A DNA stretch of 64,000 nt from a virus. The stretch spans positions 1 through 64,000 of IMG/VR virus record IMGVR_UViG_3300035670_000102; one strand, given 5' to 3'. The notes below the pieces were generated by a model. That model did not search any database and was not told the origin of the DNA. It was given only the letters and a program-made list of their open reading frames with translations. Numbering within the stretch: position 1 is the first letter of the stretch; each line of letters begins with the position of its first letter. Below, one piece after another: positions 41,673-50,797 of the stretch. The position numbers and the translations under genes are program-made.

Positions 41673-42472
41673 TGTTAGGAACCTATTATTATCATCAAAT
41701 TATAAGAAAAACTATCATAGCTTTTGGAACCTTATTTAATCAAATTTACATTAAACATTTAGATTCCAATGAGAATGTATATAATGAGATGAGAGTTCCT
41801 TTATCTTATTCACCAACACAAAAGTTTTTAGCCCGTTTACAACAACAGTCAGAATTAAACAAACCCGTCCAAATAACATTACCAAGAATGTCTTTTGAGA
41901 TGGTTTCTATAACTTACGATGCAAGCAGAAAGGCGAATATAACTCAAACATTTAAAACTGTAGATCAGCAGGGAAATTTTAAAAAAGTATTTTTACCAGT
42001 TCCATATAATATTGGTTTTCAATTAAATATTTTTACAAAATTAAATGATGATGCTTTACAAATAATTGAGCAGATTTTACCATTTTTTCAACCAGCATTT
42101 AATCTTACCGTAGATCTTGTAGATTCTATTGGGGAAAAAAGAGATATACCAATTGTTCTCGATGATGTATCTTTTAAAGATGAGTATGAAGGTGATTTTT
42201 CTACTAGAAGAGCTTTAATATATACACTTACCTTTACAGCAAAAACGTATTTATTTGGACCTATAGTAAATAGTACAGATGGTCTAATCCGTAAAGTTCA
42301 AGTTGATATGTATAGCACTACGGATGTTCAAACTGCAAAAAGAGAAATGAGATATACCGTTGTTCCAGATCCAATAGATGCTAATCCCGAAGATGATTTT
42401 GGATTTAATGAAAATTGGGAACAGTTTGAAGATTCAAAAGTTTATAGTCCAACACAACAAAGTGATGTTTGA
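41672..42472 (+). CDS. gp15: tail terminator protein gp15 (266 aa)
   Basis: Size and sequence fit T4 gp15 (272 aa): the start MLGTYYYHQIIRKTIIAFGT LFNQI, PLSYSPTQKFLARL, LPRMSFEMVSITYD and IIEQILPFFQPAFNLTVDL are the hallmark regions. Forms the hexameric ring that ends the tail tube and sheath and connects to the neck. Confidence 0.93.
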   Translation: MLGTYYYHQIIRKTIIAFGTLFNQIYIKHLDSNENVYNEMRVPLSYSPTQKFLARLQQQSELNKPVQITLPRMSFEMVSITYDASRKANITQTFKTVDQQGNFKKVFLPVPYNIGFQLNIFTKLNDDALQIIEQILPFFQPAFNLTVDLVDSIGEKRDIPIVLDDVSFKDEYEGDFSTRRALIYTLTFTAKTYLFGPIVNSTDGLIRKVQVDMYSTTDVQTAKREMRYTVVPDPIDANPEDDFGFNENWEQFEDSKVYSPTQQSDV

Positions 42473-42477
42473 TAACT

Positions 42478-42903
42478 ATGAAAGAAAATTATGATTCAAT
42501 CAGTAAAGTTCTTAATGTTGAAAACGAAATTGTAGAGATTGATGTTCAGGATAAAGAAACAGTAATTAATTCCTTAAAGGATGAAGACATAAAAAAAGAT
42601 TATGAATACACTCGTGCAAATTTGTATTCTTTAATTGAAAAAGGACAAGAAGCAATAAATGGAATAATGGAGCTTGCTGGAGAGGGAGGTAGTCCAAGAG
42701 CATATGAAGTTGCAGGACAATTAATTAAAAATGTCGGTGATGTTACTGATAAACTCATAGATTTACAAAAAAAACTTAAAGAAGTTGAAGAAAATACTAC
42801 AAAGACTACTAATAATGTAACTAACAATGCGGTATTTGTTGGATCAACATCGGATCTTTCAAAATTACTTAAACAAGGTTTTCTAAATAATAAAGAGAAA
42901 TAA
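42478..42903 (+). CDS. gp16: small terminase subunit gp16 (141 aa)
   Basis: Start at ATG 42478; a TTG three codons earlier overlaps gp15. T4 gp16 is 164 aa. Central helices (YEYTRANLYSLIEKGQEAIN, GSPRAYEVAGQLIKNVGDVT) match the T4 DNA-recognition/oligomerisation core (SPRHMEVFATLMGQM), and NNVTNNAVFVGSTSDLSKLL matches [20 protein letters not shown]. Recognises DNA and stimulates gp17. Unlike in T4, gp17 does not follow directly: three genes intervene. Confidence 0.9.
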   Translation: MKENYDSISKVLNVENEIVEIDVQDKETVINSLKDEDIKKDYEYTRANLYSLIEKGQEAINGIMELAGEGGSPRAYEVAGQLIKNVGDVTDKLIDLQKKLKEVEENTTKTTNNVTNNAVFVGSTSDLSKLLKQGFLNNKEK

Positions 42904-42914
42904 TACTTTTTTAA

Positions 42915-44648
42915 ATGATTTGGTCTGATAATTATAAAAGATCAATAGATTGTGATAATCCGAAAGGATTTTCTCAAAAAGCACATTGTGCAGCTCGCAA
43001 AAAAAAATTGAAAGATGTAAAAGAGCACTGTGGATGTGAAGATGATGCTGTTCAAGAACTTGAAGATAAATTGAAGACTTTGAATGATACTTCTTATGAT
43101 TCTATAGATAAAGTAATGCATCGTATTATGAAAAAGCACGATATGACTGCAAAACAATTGCATAATGCTTTTGTCGATAAACATCAAAAAACGCCAGATG
43201 ATTGGATTAATGAGGGAACTCTTCATCATTGGTTCAAAGGTTCAAAGTCAAAAGACGGAAAACCAGGTTGGGTTCAGGCAGATGGATCACCTTGCGCTAA
43301 CGAACCAGGAGAAACTAAAACACCAAAATGTTTTAGTAGTGGAAGACTAAAGGCACTAAAAAGAAAAGGTAAAAAAGGATTAGCACTTATCAAATCTGCA
43401 GTAAGAAGAAAAAGAAAAAAAGATAAAGGTCAACAAGCAAAGTCTGGTGGAGCAAGACCAACGATGGTCTCCACTTTTGCTAAAGGTAAAAAAGATCCCA
43501 ACTACGTCAAAGCAGAACCAGGAATCAAAGAATCAATGGAACTCAACGAAGCATCAAAAGACAAGCCAGGCAAAGGTAGTGGTAAAAAAGATGCCTGTTA
43601 CCATAAAGTAAGATCAAGATATGATGTTTGGCCAAGTGCATATGCATCTGGAGCACTTGTCAAATGTCGTAAAGTTGGTGCTGCAAATTGGGGAACTAAA
43701 TCGGAGGCCACGGAAATGATTAGATATTGTCCAAAATGTCAAAAAAATGAGGCTCGTTCAGAATGTAAGTATGGTCCAAAGTTTTGGGATATGTATTCGA
43801 TGCCAAGCATTTTACGCAAAGACTACGATCCAAATAAACCACATCCAGGTAATTTCCCAGAGTCATATGACCACGAATACTCTATGGCTCGTTCTGAAAT
43901 TTCTACCATTATTAAAGCTGCAAAAAGACTTCGTAAAAAAATGAAGGGTGAGGGTAATATTGAAGCATGGGTACAATCAAAAATTACAAAAGCGGCAGAT
44001 TATATTGATTCTGCGGCAGATTATGTTGATAGTGGAGAAATGAAAGAACAGGTTGCTGGTACTGATGCAATGTCAGATAAAAAACCTTTTGATATTGCTG
44101 TTGAAAAAATTATGAAGAGAAAGGATAAAATGACTCCAAGACAAAGAATCGTTGCTTTGAAACAAGCAGGAAAACTTCAAGGAATCGATGAACAACAAGT
44201 TGGCGGATCTGTAAAATTAAAATCTGGATCTGGTCTTGGTGGAGCAGTTATTTCATATCCAGAAGGTAAAGCACCTAAAAAGCATGGAGATAAAGAACCA
44301 AAACTTCCTGTTCTTCAGCAAGCACATTATAAACCAGAAAATGATCTAGTAGAATATTCAAATTGGAGAGCAGACTTTGGATTATCGGAAGATTGGCAAA
44401 AAGTCAATCGTAAAGATAAAACTGATGGTCTAAGTCAAGCAGCAGTTAATGCATATCGTCGTGAGAATCCAGGTTCAAAATTGCAAACTGCAGTAACTGA
44501 GAAGAAACCAAAAGGTAAAAGAGCAAAACGCCGTGCTAACTTCTGTCGTCGCATGAAAGGTATGAAGTCCAAACTAACTTCAACAAAAACTGCAAGAGAC
44601 CCAGATTCAAGAATCAACAAAGCACTTCGTCGTTGGAGATGTAACTAA
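42915..44648 (+). CDS. Lys/Arg-rich protein between terminase genes (577 aa)
   Basis: Very basic. Residues ~104-157 contain HHWFKGSKSKDGKPGWVQAD ... CFSSGRLKALKRKGKKG and the C-terminus RANFCRRMKGMKSKLTSTKT ... RWRCN; both are of the DUF6321 type I recall from phages and giant viruses. Residues ~226-256 (KDACYHKVRSRYDVWPSAYA ...) resemble DUF5872. GIKESMELNEASKDK contains a LxEA site that gp21 could cut. A Cys4-like CPKC...C patch is at ~277-290. Could be a packaged DNA-binding protein; function not known. Confidence 0.6.
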   Translation: MIWSDNYKRSIDCDNPKGFSQKAHCAARKKKLKDVKEHCGCEDDAVQELEDKLKTLNDTSYDSIDKVMHRIMKKHDMTAKQLHNAFVDKHQKTPDDWINEGTLHHWFKGSKSKDGKPGWVQADGSPCANEPGETKTPKCFSSGRLKALKRKGKKGLALIKSAVRRKRKKDKGQQAKSGGARPTMVSTFAKGKKDPNYVKAEPGIKESMELNEASKDKPGKGSGKKDACYHKVRSRYDVWPSAYASGALVKCRKVGAANWGTKSEATEMIRYCPKCQKNEARSECKYGPKFWDMYSMPSILRKDYDPNKPHPGNFPESYDHEYSMARSEISTIIKAAKRLRKKMKGEGNIEAWVQSKITKAADYIDSAADYVDSGEMKEQVAGTDAMSDKKPFDIAVEKIMKRKDKMTPRQRIVALKQAGKLQGIDEQQVGGSVKLKSGSGLGGAVISYPEGKAPKKHGDKEPKLPVLQQAHYKPENDLVEYSNWRADFGLSEDWQKVNRKDKTDGLSQAAVNAYRRENPGSKLQTAVTEKKPKGKRAKRRANFCRRMKGMKSKLTSTKTARDPDSRINKALRRWRCN

Positions 44649-44649
44649 A

Positions 44650-44958
44650 ATGAAATCTTTTCAACAATTTATTTCAGAAAGTATCAATATTGCGGGAGAT
44701 TTCAATGGAAATCTCTATATGAACAGTTCTCAACCAGAACAAGCAACTGAATCTTTTCTTGCCGATGTAGTTTGGCAGGGTAAGATCTATCGTATGGAAG
44801 TTGAAGGTAAGATGATGAGTAAGAATGAACTTGCAGAACAACTGCAAGATGAATATCCAGGTGCAATTGTTCATAACATTTATCCAAACTCAACTAGTTC
44901 AGTAAAAGTTAAAAACGCACAAAGATATCAACCAGAAAGATTGACTTGGGGTGAGTGA
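44650..44958 (+). CDS. conserved cyanophage protein with capsid-targeting leader (102 aa)
   Basis: Starts MKSFQQFISES, matching the T4 internal-protein leader pattern M-K-[ST]-[FY]-x-x-F-[IL]-x-E-[AS]; gp21 cleavage after FISE is expected. The mature part NIAGDFNGNLYMNSSQPEQA, ...ADVVWQGKIYRMEVEGKM and ELAEQLQDEYPGAIVHNIY looks like one alpha/beta domain. Probably in the prohead core or packaged; function unknown. Start one base after the previous stop. Confidence 0.7.
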   Translation: MKSFQQFISESINIAGDFNGNLYMNSSQPEQATESFLADVVWQGKIYRMEVEGKMMSKNELAEQLQDEYPGAIVHNIYPNSTSSVKVKNAQRYQPERLTWGE

Positions 44959-44961
44959 TTT

Positions 44962-46236
44962 ATGGCACAATGGAATAAGAATACACAAGACTTCTTAAAC
45001 CAAGAAAGAAGTCTCTTTGAAACTTTTAATATTGCAGATCATTGGGGAAACCAGACAGATTGGAGACCACAGTTTTCTAATAACAATAGACTCAAGACCG
45101 CACCCTTCCAAACAGTTTTCTTTAATACATTCCAGTATGGTAAAGAAACTGATGTTTGGGATGAGAGAATAGTTGGAGTTGGAACTGCAACTTGGAACCA
45201 ATATTCAAGTAATGTGATTATGCAGGTTGGGGTCACTACAGGAAGCAAAGTTATTAGACAGACCAAGAATGTGATGAGATACATTCCTGGTAGACCCGCA
45301 ACACTCGCATTTGCAATCAGATTGGAACAACCTCAAGTAGGTATTCGTAGAAGATTTGGATTGTTTGACGATAATAATGGTGCTTACTTTGAGGATGATG
45401 GTGGAACATACTCTTATGTGATTCGTACAAGCACATCAGGAATTACTACAGAAATAAGAGTTGGTAGAGATGAATGGAATGGTGAAAAGTTTGATGGTAA
45501 TGGTTGGACTGGTGTAATCGCAGACCCAACAAAACAACAGATGATTTCCATAAGTTATGAGTGGTATGGTGCAGGAACAGTAGAATTTAATTGGTTAATG
45601 AAAGGTGAGACTATTAGAAGTCATCAATTTGATAACTCAAATAATCTCGATAAAGTTTGGTGTTCCACTCCATTCCTTCCAATTCGTTGTGAGATTGAGA
45701 ATGTAACTGGTGTTGCAGGAACTCATTATCTTTATCAAGGTTCCAATTCACTTATTCAAGAAGGTGGTGCAGATAAACTCGGAACTCTTTTGAGTCAGTC
45801 TAACGGGATTACTGGAACTACAATGGCAGTTGCAAATACATTCTACCCAATTATTAGTTTGAGACTTAAGTCAAGTGCTCTGAATGCAGTAATGCTTTTA
45901 AGATCTTTGCAAGCAGTAACTAATGATAATACGAATGTGTATTGGCAACTTTTACAAAATGCAACATTAACTAATCCAAACTGGACAAACCATCCAGATG
46001 TAGATTCATTTGTTCAATATGATATTTCTGCAACTGCACTTTCTGGGGGAAGAGATATTCTTTCTGGATTTACTATCTCTGGTGGTTCTTCTTTGACCGA
46101 AATTGATAGACTTGCAGACTTACAAATTGGAAGATCTGGGATTGGGACAATTAGTGACACAATTACTCTTGCTTGTGCATCTCCCAACACTAATAAAGCA
46201 GCACTTGTAGTATTGAACTGGATTGAGCAGAGGTAA
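44962..46236 (+). CDS. conserved virion structural protein (424 aa)
   Basis: MAQWNKNTQDFLNQERSLFE... continues YIPGRPATLAFAIRLEQPQV, IRRRFGLFDDNNGAYFEDDG and ISYEWYGAGTVEFNW. This RFGLFDxxNGAYFEDxG pattern is widespread in T4-like cyanophages and marine phages, usually annotated as a structural protein. Beta-sandwich rich. Could decorate head or tail; a fibre-like or glycan-binding role is inference. Ends two codons before the gp17 start. Confidence 0.65.
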   Translation: MAQWNKNTQDFLNQERSLFETFNIADHWGNQTDWRPQFSNNNRLKTAPFQTVFFNTFQYGKETDVWDERIVGVGTATWNQYSSNVIMQVGVTTGSKVIRQTKNVMRYIPGRPATLAFAIRLEQPQVGIRRRFGLFDDNNGAYFEDDGGTYSYVIRTSTSGITTEIRVGRDEWNGEKFDGNGWTGVIADPTKQQMISISYEWYGAGTVEFNWLMKGETIRSHQFDNSNNLDKVWCSTPFLPIRCEIENVTGVAGTHYLYQGSNSLIQEGGADKLGTLLSQSNGITGTTMAVANTFYPIISLRLKSSALNAVMLLRSLQAVTNDNTNVYWQLLQNATLTNPNWTNHPDVDSFVQYDISATALSGGRDILSGFTISGGSSLTEIDRLADLQIGRSGIGTISDTITLACASPNTNKAALVVLNWIEQR

Positions 46237-46241
46237 TTTTT

Positions 46242-47939
46242 ATGTCTGATAACGTTTATCTTGGCAATCCTAATTTAAAAAAGGCAAATACGCCTATTCA
46301 GTTCACTGAAGAACAAATTATTGAGTTCTTGAAGTGCAAAGAAGATCCCGTATACTTTGCAAAGAATTATATTAAGATTGTTTCTTTGGATCACGGTCTT
46401 GTTCCTTTCCAAATGTATCCGTTTCAGGAGAAACTTGTAAGGAACTTCCACGAAAATAGATTTAATATTTGCAAGATGCCCCGACAGACGGGTAAATCAA
46501 CTACTTGCGTTTCATACTTGTTACATTATGCAGTATTTAATGATAACGTTAATATTGCAATTCTAGCAAACAAAGCGTCTACTGCTAGAGACCTTCTCGG
46601 AAGATTGCAACTTGCTTATGAGAATTTGCCAAAATGGATGCAGCAAGGTATTATATCCTGGAACAAAGGATCACTTGAATTAGAAAATGGATCAAAAATT
46701 TCATCAAACTCCACTTCTTCATCTGCGGTTAGAGGTGGATCATACAATGTCATCTTTTTGGACGAATTTGCATTCATTCCGAATCACATTGCAGATGACT
46801 TTTTTGCTTCTGTTTATCCTACTATTTCTTCTGGACAAAGCACAAAGGTAATTATTGTTTCTACACCTCGCGGTATGAACCACTTCTACCGCATGTGGCA
46901 TGACGCTGAGAGGGGCAAGAACGAATATATACCCACAGATGTCCATTGGTCTGAAGTACCAGGTAGAGACGAAGCGTGGAAAGCACAGACGATTGCAAAC
47001 ACTTCAGAGCAACAATTCAAAGTTGAGTTTGAGTGTGAATTTTTAGGGTCAGTTAACACTCTTATTAATGCATCAAAACTTCGTAATCTTGCGTATGACG
47101 ATCCTATCAAAAGAAATGCTGGTTTAGATATCTATGAGCATCCAAAGGAAGAGCATAATTATCTAATTACAGTTGACGTTGCTCGTGGACTTGGAAATGA
47201 TTATTCAGCATTTGTTGTTTTTGATATTACCAATTTTCCTTATAAAGTTGTAGGAAAATATAAAAACAATGAAATTAAACCAATGTTGTTTCCCAGCATC
47301 ATTCACGAAGTGGCAAAAGGATACAATGATGCCTGGTTATTAATTGAAGTTAATGATATTGGAGATCAGGTAGCAAGTATTCTTCATTTTGATTTAGAAT
47401 ATGATAATGTTTTGATGTGTGCAATGAGAGGTCGTGCTGGGCAAATTGTTGGTTCGGGATTTAGTGGAAAGAAATCTCAACTTGGTGTCAGAATGACTGC
47501 AGCTGTTAAAAAATTAGGATGCTCTAATCTTAAGACCCTACTTGAAGATGATAAACTTTTAACAGTAGATTATGATATTATTAGCGAACTCACAACATTT
47601 TCTCAAAAACATAATTCATTTGAGGCAGAAGAAGGTTGTAATGATGACTTAGCAATGTGTCTTGTCATTTTCTCTTGGTTGGTTGCTCAAGATTATTTCA
47701 AAGAAATGACAGATAATGATGTTCGTAAGAGAATATATGAAGAGCAGAAAAATCAAATAGAACAAGATATGTCTCCTTTTGGATTTATCTCTGATGGATT
47801 AGAAGAAATGGAAGTCACTGTAGATTCTAACACTGGTGAAAAATGGATGTTTGCTAATGAAAATAATAAAATTCAAAGTTTGGAAGTTTGGAATGTAGAT
47901 GAATATGGTGATAGATCTTACATGTGGGATTATTTGTAA
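46242..47939 (+). CDS. gp17: large terminase subunit gp17 (565 aa)
   Basis: DNA-packaging ATPase and headful nuclease; T4 gp17 is 610 aa. Walker A MPRQTGKSTT (79-88, with K85), Walker B NVIFLDEFAF (D174, E175), a motif III-like VSTPRG, then the RNase-H-like nuclease with TVDVARG (D312) and later acidic residues (EVNDIGDQ, EGCNDDLA). All active residues are present. The protein is intact. Confidence 0.96.
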   Translation: MSDNVYLGNPNLKKANTPIQFTEEQIIEFLKCKEDPVYFAKNYIKIVSLDHGLVPFQMYPFQEKLVRNFHENRFNICKMPRQTGKSTTCVSYLLHYAVFNDNVNIAILANKASTARDLLGRLQLAYENLPKWMQQGIISWNKGSLELENGSKISSNSTSSSAVRGGSYNVIFLDEFAFIPNHIADDFFASVYPTISSGQSTKVIIVSTPRGMNHFYRMWHDAERGKNEYIPTDVHWSEVPGRDEAWKAQTIANTSEQQFKVEFECEFLGSVNTLINASKLRNLAYDDPIKRNAGLDIYEHPKEEHNYLITVDVARGLGNDYSAFVVFDITNFPYKVVGKYKNNEIKPMLFPSIIHEVAKGYNDAWLLIEVNDIGDQVASILHFDLEYDNVLMCAMRGRAGQIVGSGFSGKKSQLGVRMTAAVKKLGCSNLKTLLEDDKLLTVDYDIISELTTFSQKHNSFEAEEGCNDDLAMCLVIFSWLVAQDYFKEMTDNDVRKRIYEEQKNQIEQDMSPFGFISDGLEEMEVTVDSNTGEKWMFANENNKIQSLEVWNVDEYGDRSYMWDYL

Positions 47940-47950
47940 CACGGGTAATT

Positions 47951-47958
47951 TATAAATA
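47951..47958 (+). promoter_or_regulatory. late promoter TATAAATA before gp18
   Basis: Exact late consensus 37 bp before the gp18 ATG and 11 bp after gp17. A good AGGAG-like ribosome site (CGGAGAGAG) follows. Confidence 0.85.
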
Positions 47959-47995
47959 ATTTTAGAATAAATTCTGGTAAAACGGAGAGAGTAAG

Positions 47996-50149
47996 ATGCC
48001 GCTAAATTTAGCATCTCCTGGAATTGTAGTAAGAGAGGTTGACTTAACCATTGGGAGAGCAACACCATCATCAGATAAAATTGGAGCAATTGTTGCACCT
48101 TTTGCGAAAGGTCCGGTTGAATCTCCAACTGTGGTTGAAAATGAAAATGATTTATTAAAGATTTTTGGTGAGCCATATGATGTTGATAAGCATTACGAAT
48201 ATTGGTTAACTGCATCATCATATCTTTCATACGGTGGATCACTTAGAGTTGTTAGATCTAATGATTCCCAACTCACAAATGGATTTGTTGGTGCAGCTTC
48301 TAGTGTAAAAATTAAAAGTCTGGATCATTACAATGAGTTAGGATATGGTAGTAATACAATCACTAATGTAACTTTTGTAGCACAAAATCCAGGTTCTTGG
48401 TCTAATGGGGTACGAGTTGCAATCATTGACTCTAAAGCTGATCAAACTTTAGGAGTAACCACAACAAATATTGTAGTTGGTTACGGTGTAACTCAATCAG
48501 TCTCTGGTAAAGTTTTAGCAGGTTCGGGTACAACTTCCGTTTTAGATGGCTATTTAAGAGGAATTGTTACTGAAATCGGAACAGGAACAATAGGTGTTAA
48601 GGTTCTTTCTCATGTTTCTGCTGGAGGAACTGAAACAAAGTTAGATTATACTCCAAATGGTGTATATTCGTATGAAACTGGTTCAAATATAATTATTAAA
48701 GATAATAGCAATGTTGGTGTTGCTACAACAACTGTTAATACCAAGTTAGATTGGTTTGATCAACAGACCATAGGAATTACCACATCATCAATAGTTTATT
48801 GGAATACATTAGCACAGAGACCATCTACAACAGAATTTGCAGTTGCTAGAGGTTCTAGATTTGATGAAGTTCATGTAGTGGTAATTGATGCGTTAGGTAC
48901 GATTACCGGAAACGCAGGAACTATTTTAGAAAAGCACTTAGGTTTATCAAAGGCATCTGATGCACAATTTTCCGTTGGTTCTCCATCTTATTGGAGAAAA
49001 TATCTTTCAAATACGTCGGCTTATATTTTTGGAGGAAGTTCTCCAACCGGAATCGTAACTACTGGATTTTCAAATTCAAATAATACTTTAGAATCTGATG
49101 TTGGTTGGGACCAAGAAGCTGATGGAATCACTTTTGCCGCATGTGGATCAAATACTTATATTTTAGGTGGTGGCAAAAACTATGATGGAACATCTACTTT
49201 AACTTCAGGATCTCTTACTGCAACTATTGGAGATTTATCTTCTGGATATGATTTATTTGAAAACACAGATAATTTCAAAGTTGACTTTTTATTGATGGGA
49301 TCTGCAAATTATGCAAAAGAAAATGCACAATCTTTAGCGAATAAATTAATTTCTGTTGCAGAATTAAGAAAAGATGCAATTGCATTTATTTCACCATATA
49401 GAGCTTCTTCACTTACAGATACTTCAAATCAAAATGAAGTAACTGTAAGGTCAGCTTCCGATATTACAGATAATGTACTTTCATTCTATTCTGCAGTTGC
49501 ATCATCCACTTATGCAGTGTTTGATTCTGGTTATAAGTACATGTATGATAGATTTTCTGATACTTTTAGATATGTTCCATTAAATGGAGATATTGCAGGA
49601 ACTTGTGCAAGAAATGATATTAATAATTTCCCATGGTATTCACCTGCAGGTACTGCCAGAGGTTCTATTTTGAATGCAGTAAAACTTGCATACAATCCAT
49701 CTAAAACACAAAGAGATAGATTATATTCAAATAGAATTAATTCCGTTATATTTTCACCAGGTGCTGGAATTATTCTATTTGGAGATAAAACTGGTTATGC
49801 AAAATCTTCTGCATTTGATAGAATCAATGTTAGAAGATTGTTTATCTATCTTGAAAACGCAATTTCGCAAGCAGCTAAAGATCAACTTTTTGAATTCAAT
49901 GATTCTTTAACTAGAACAAACTTTGTAAATACAATAGAACCATTTTTGCGTGATGTTCAAGCTAAAAGAGGTATTTTTGATTATGTAGTGGTTTGTGACG
50001 AAACTAATAATACTGCTGCGGTGATTGATAATAATGAATTTATTGCTGATATCTACATTAAACCATCCAGATCAATTAATTTTATTGGTCTTAACTTCAT
50101 TGCAACCAAAACTGGTGTTGCTTTTGAAGAAGTAATCGGAAACTTTTAA
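47996..50149 (+). CDS. gp18: tail sheath protein gp18 (717 aa)
   Basis: Contractile sheath subunit. MPLNLASPGIVVREVDLTIG, GAIVAPFAKGPVESPTVVEN and GEPYDVDKHYEYWLTASSYL YGGSLRVVR match the start of T4-type sheath proteins (T4 659 aa). The C-terminal part GDKTGYAKSSAFDRINVRRL, ENAISQAAKDQLFEFNDSLT ends in the conserved sheath core FVNTIEPFLRDVQAKRGI. The middle is a variable surface domain. Driven by the late promoter at 47951. Confidence 0.95.
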   Translation: MPLNLASPGIVVREVDLTIGRATPSSDKIGAIVAPFAKGPVESPTVVENENDLLKIFGEPYDVDKHYEYWLTASSYLSYGGSLRVVRSNDSQLTNGFVGAASSVKIKSLDHYNELGYGSNTITNVTFVAQNPGSWSNGVRVAIIDSKADQTLGVTTTNIVVGYGVTQSVSGKVLAGSGTTSVLDGYLRGIVTEIGTGTIGVKVLSHVSAGGTETKLDYTPNGVYSYETGSNIIIKDNSNVGVATTTVNTKLDWFDQQTIGITTSSIVYWNTLAQRPSTTEFAVARGSRFDEVHVVVIDALGTITGNAGTILEKHLGLSKASDAQFSVGSPSYWRKYLSNTSAYIFGGSSPTGIVTTGFSNSNNTLESDVGWDQEADGITFAACGSNTYILGGGKNYDGTSTLTSGSLTATIGDLSSGYDLFENTDNFKVDFLLMGSANYAKENAQSLANKLISVAELRKDAIAFISPYRASSLTDTSNQNEVTVRSASDITDNVLSFYSAVASSTYAVFDSGYKYMYDRFSDTFRYVPLNGDIAGTCARNDINNFPWYSPAGTARGSILNAVKLAYNPSKTQRDRLYSNRINSVIFSPGAGIILFGDKTGYAKSSAFDRINVRRLFIYLENAISQAAKDQLFEFNDSLTRTNFVNTIEPFLRDVQAKRGIFDYVVVCDETNNTAAVIDNNEFIADIYIKPSRSINFIGLNFIATKTGVAFEEVIGNF

Positions 50150-50172
50150 TTAACTAAGAGGTTTTAACAGCT

Positions 50173-50763
50173 ATGGCAACTAGAAATCAATTAAATCCAC
50201 CTCCTTTAAGAAAGATTACGGATTTCAAAAGTAAATTAACTGGCGGTGGCGCAAGAAGTAATCTTTTTGAAGTTGTATTATCATTCCCAGATTTGGCAGC
50301 AACCGATACTAATGTTTTGGATAAGTCTAGATTTTTAGTTAAATCTGCGGCTCTTCCGGCATCAAATATTGCACCTTTAGATGTTGCATTTAGAGGTAGA
50401 GTTTTAAAAGTTGCTGGAGATAGAACTTTTGATAGTTGGACAATTACAATTATTAATGATACTGATTTTGCAATCAGATCTGCTTTTGAAAATTGGATGA
50501 ATAAAATTAATAGATTATCTGATAATACAGGTTCAACTGATCCATCAACGTATCAGGCAGACGCTTTTGTTTATCAATTAGATCGTGATGGTAGTACATT
50601 ACGCGCATATCACATGTACGATTTATTCCCAACTTCAATTAGCCAGATTCCTTTAGATTATGGTACTAGCACAATCCAAGAATTTACAGTAGAAATGCAA
50701 GTTCTTTGGTGGGAAGCAATTAAAGGAGATTCTCCTGTTGCAGGTGGTCAGGATATTAACTAA
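50173..50763 (+). CDS. gp19: tail tube protein gp19 (196 aa)
   Basis: MATRNQLNPPPLRKITDFKS, then ARSNLFEVVLSFPDLAATDT, FLVKSAALPASNIAPLDVAF and GRVLKVAGDRTFDSWTITII NDTDF belong to the T4 tube family (T4 gp19 163 aa; cyanophage versions are slightly longer). Hexameric rings stack into the inner tube. Co-transcribed with gp18; next late promoter overlaps its stop. Confidence 0.95.
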   Translation: MATRNQLNPPPLRKITDFKSKLTGGGARSNLFEVVLSFPDLAATDTNVLDKSRFLVKSAALPASNIAPLDVAFRGRVLKVAGDRTFDSWTITIINDTDFAIRSAFENWMNKINRLSDNTGSTDPSTYQADAFVYQLDRDGSTLRAYHMYDLFPTSISQIPLDYGTSTIQEFTVEMQVLWWEAIKGDSPVAGGQDIN

Positions 50764-50766
50764 ATA
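50760..50766 (+). promoter_or_regulatory. late-promoter-like CTAAATA before gp20
   Basis: CTAAATA overlaps the gp19 stop, 31 bp before the gp20 start. CTAAATA is a common variant of late promoters in cyanophages. Confidence 0.5.
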
Positions 50767-50797
50767 ATATATAATTAAGAGATTTAAAATTTATAAT

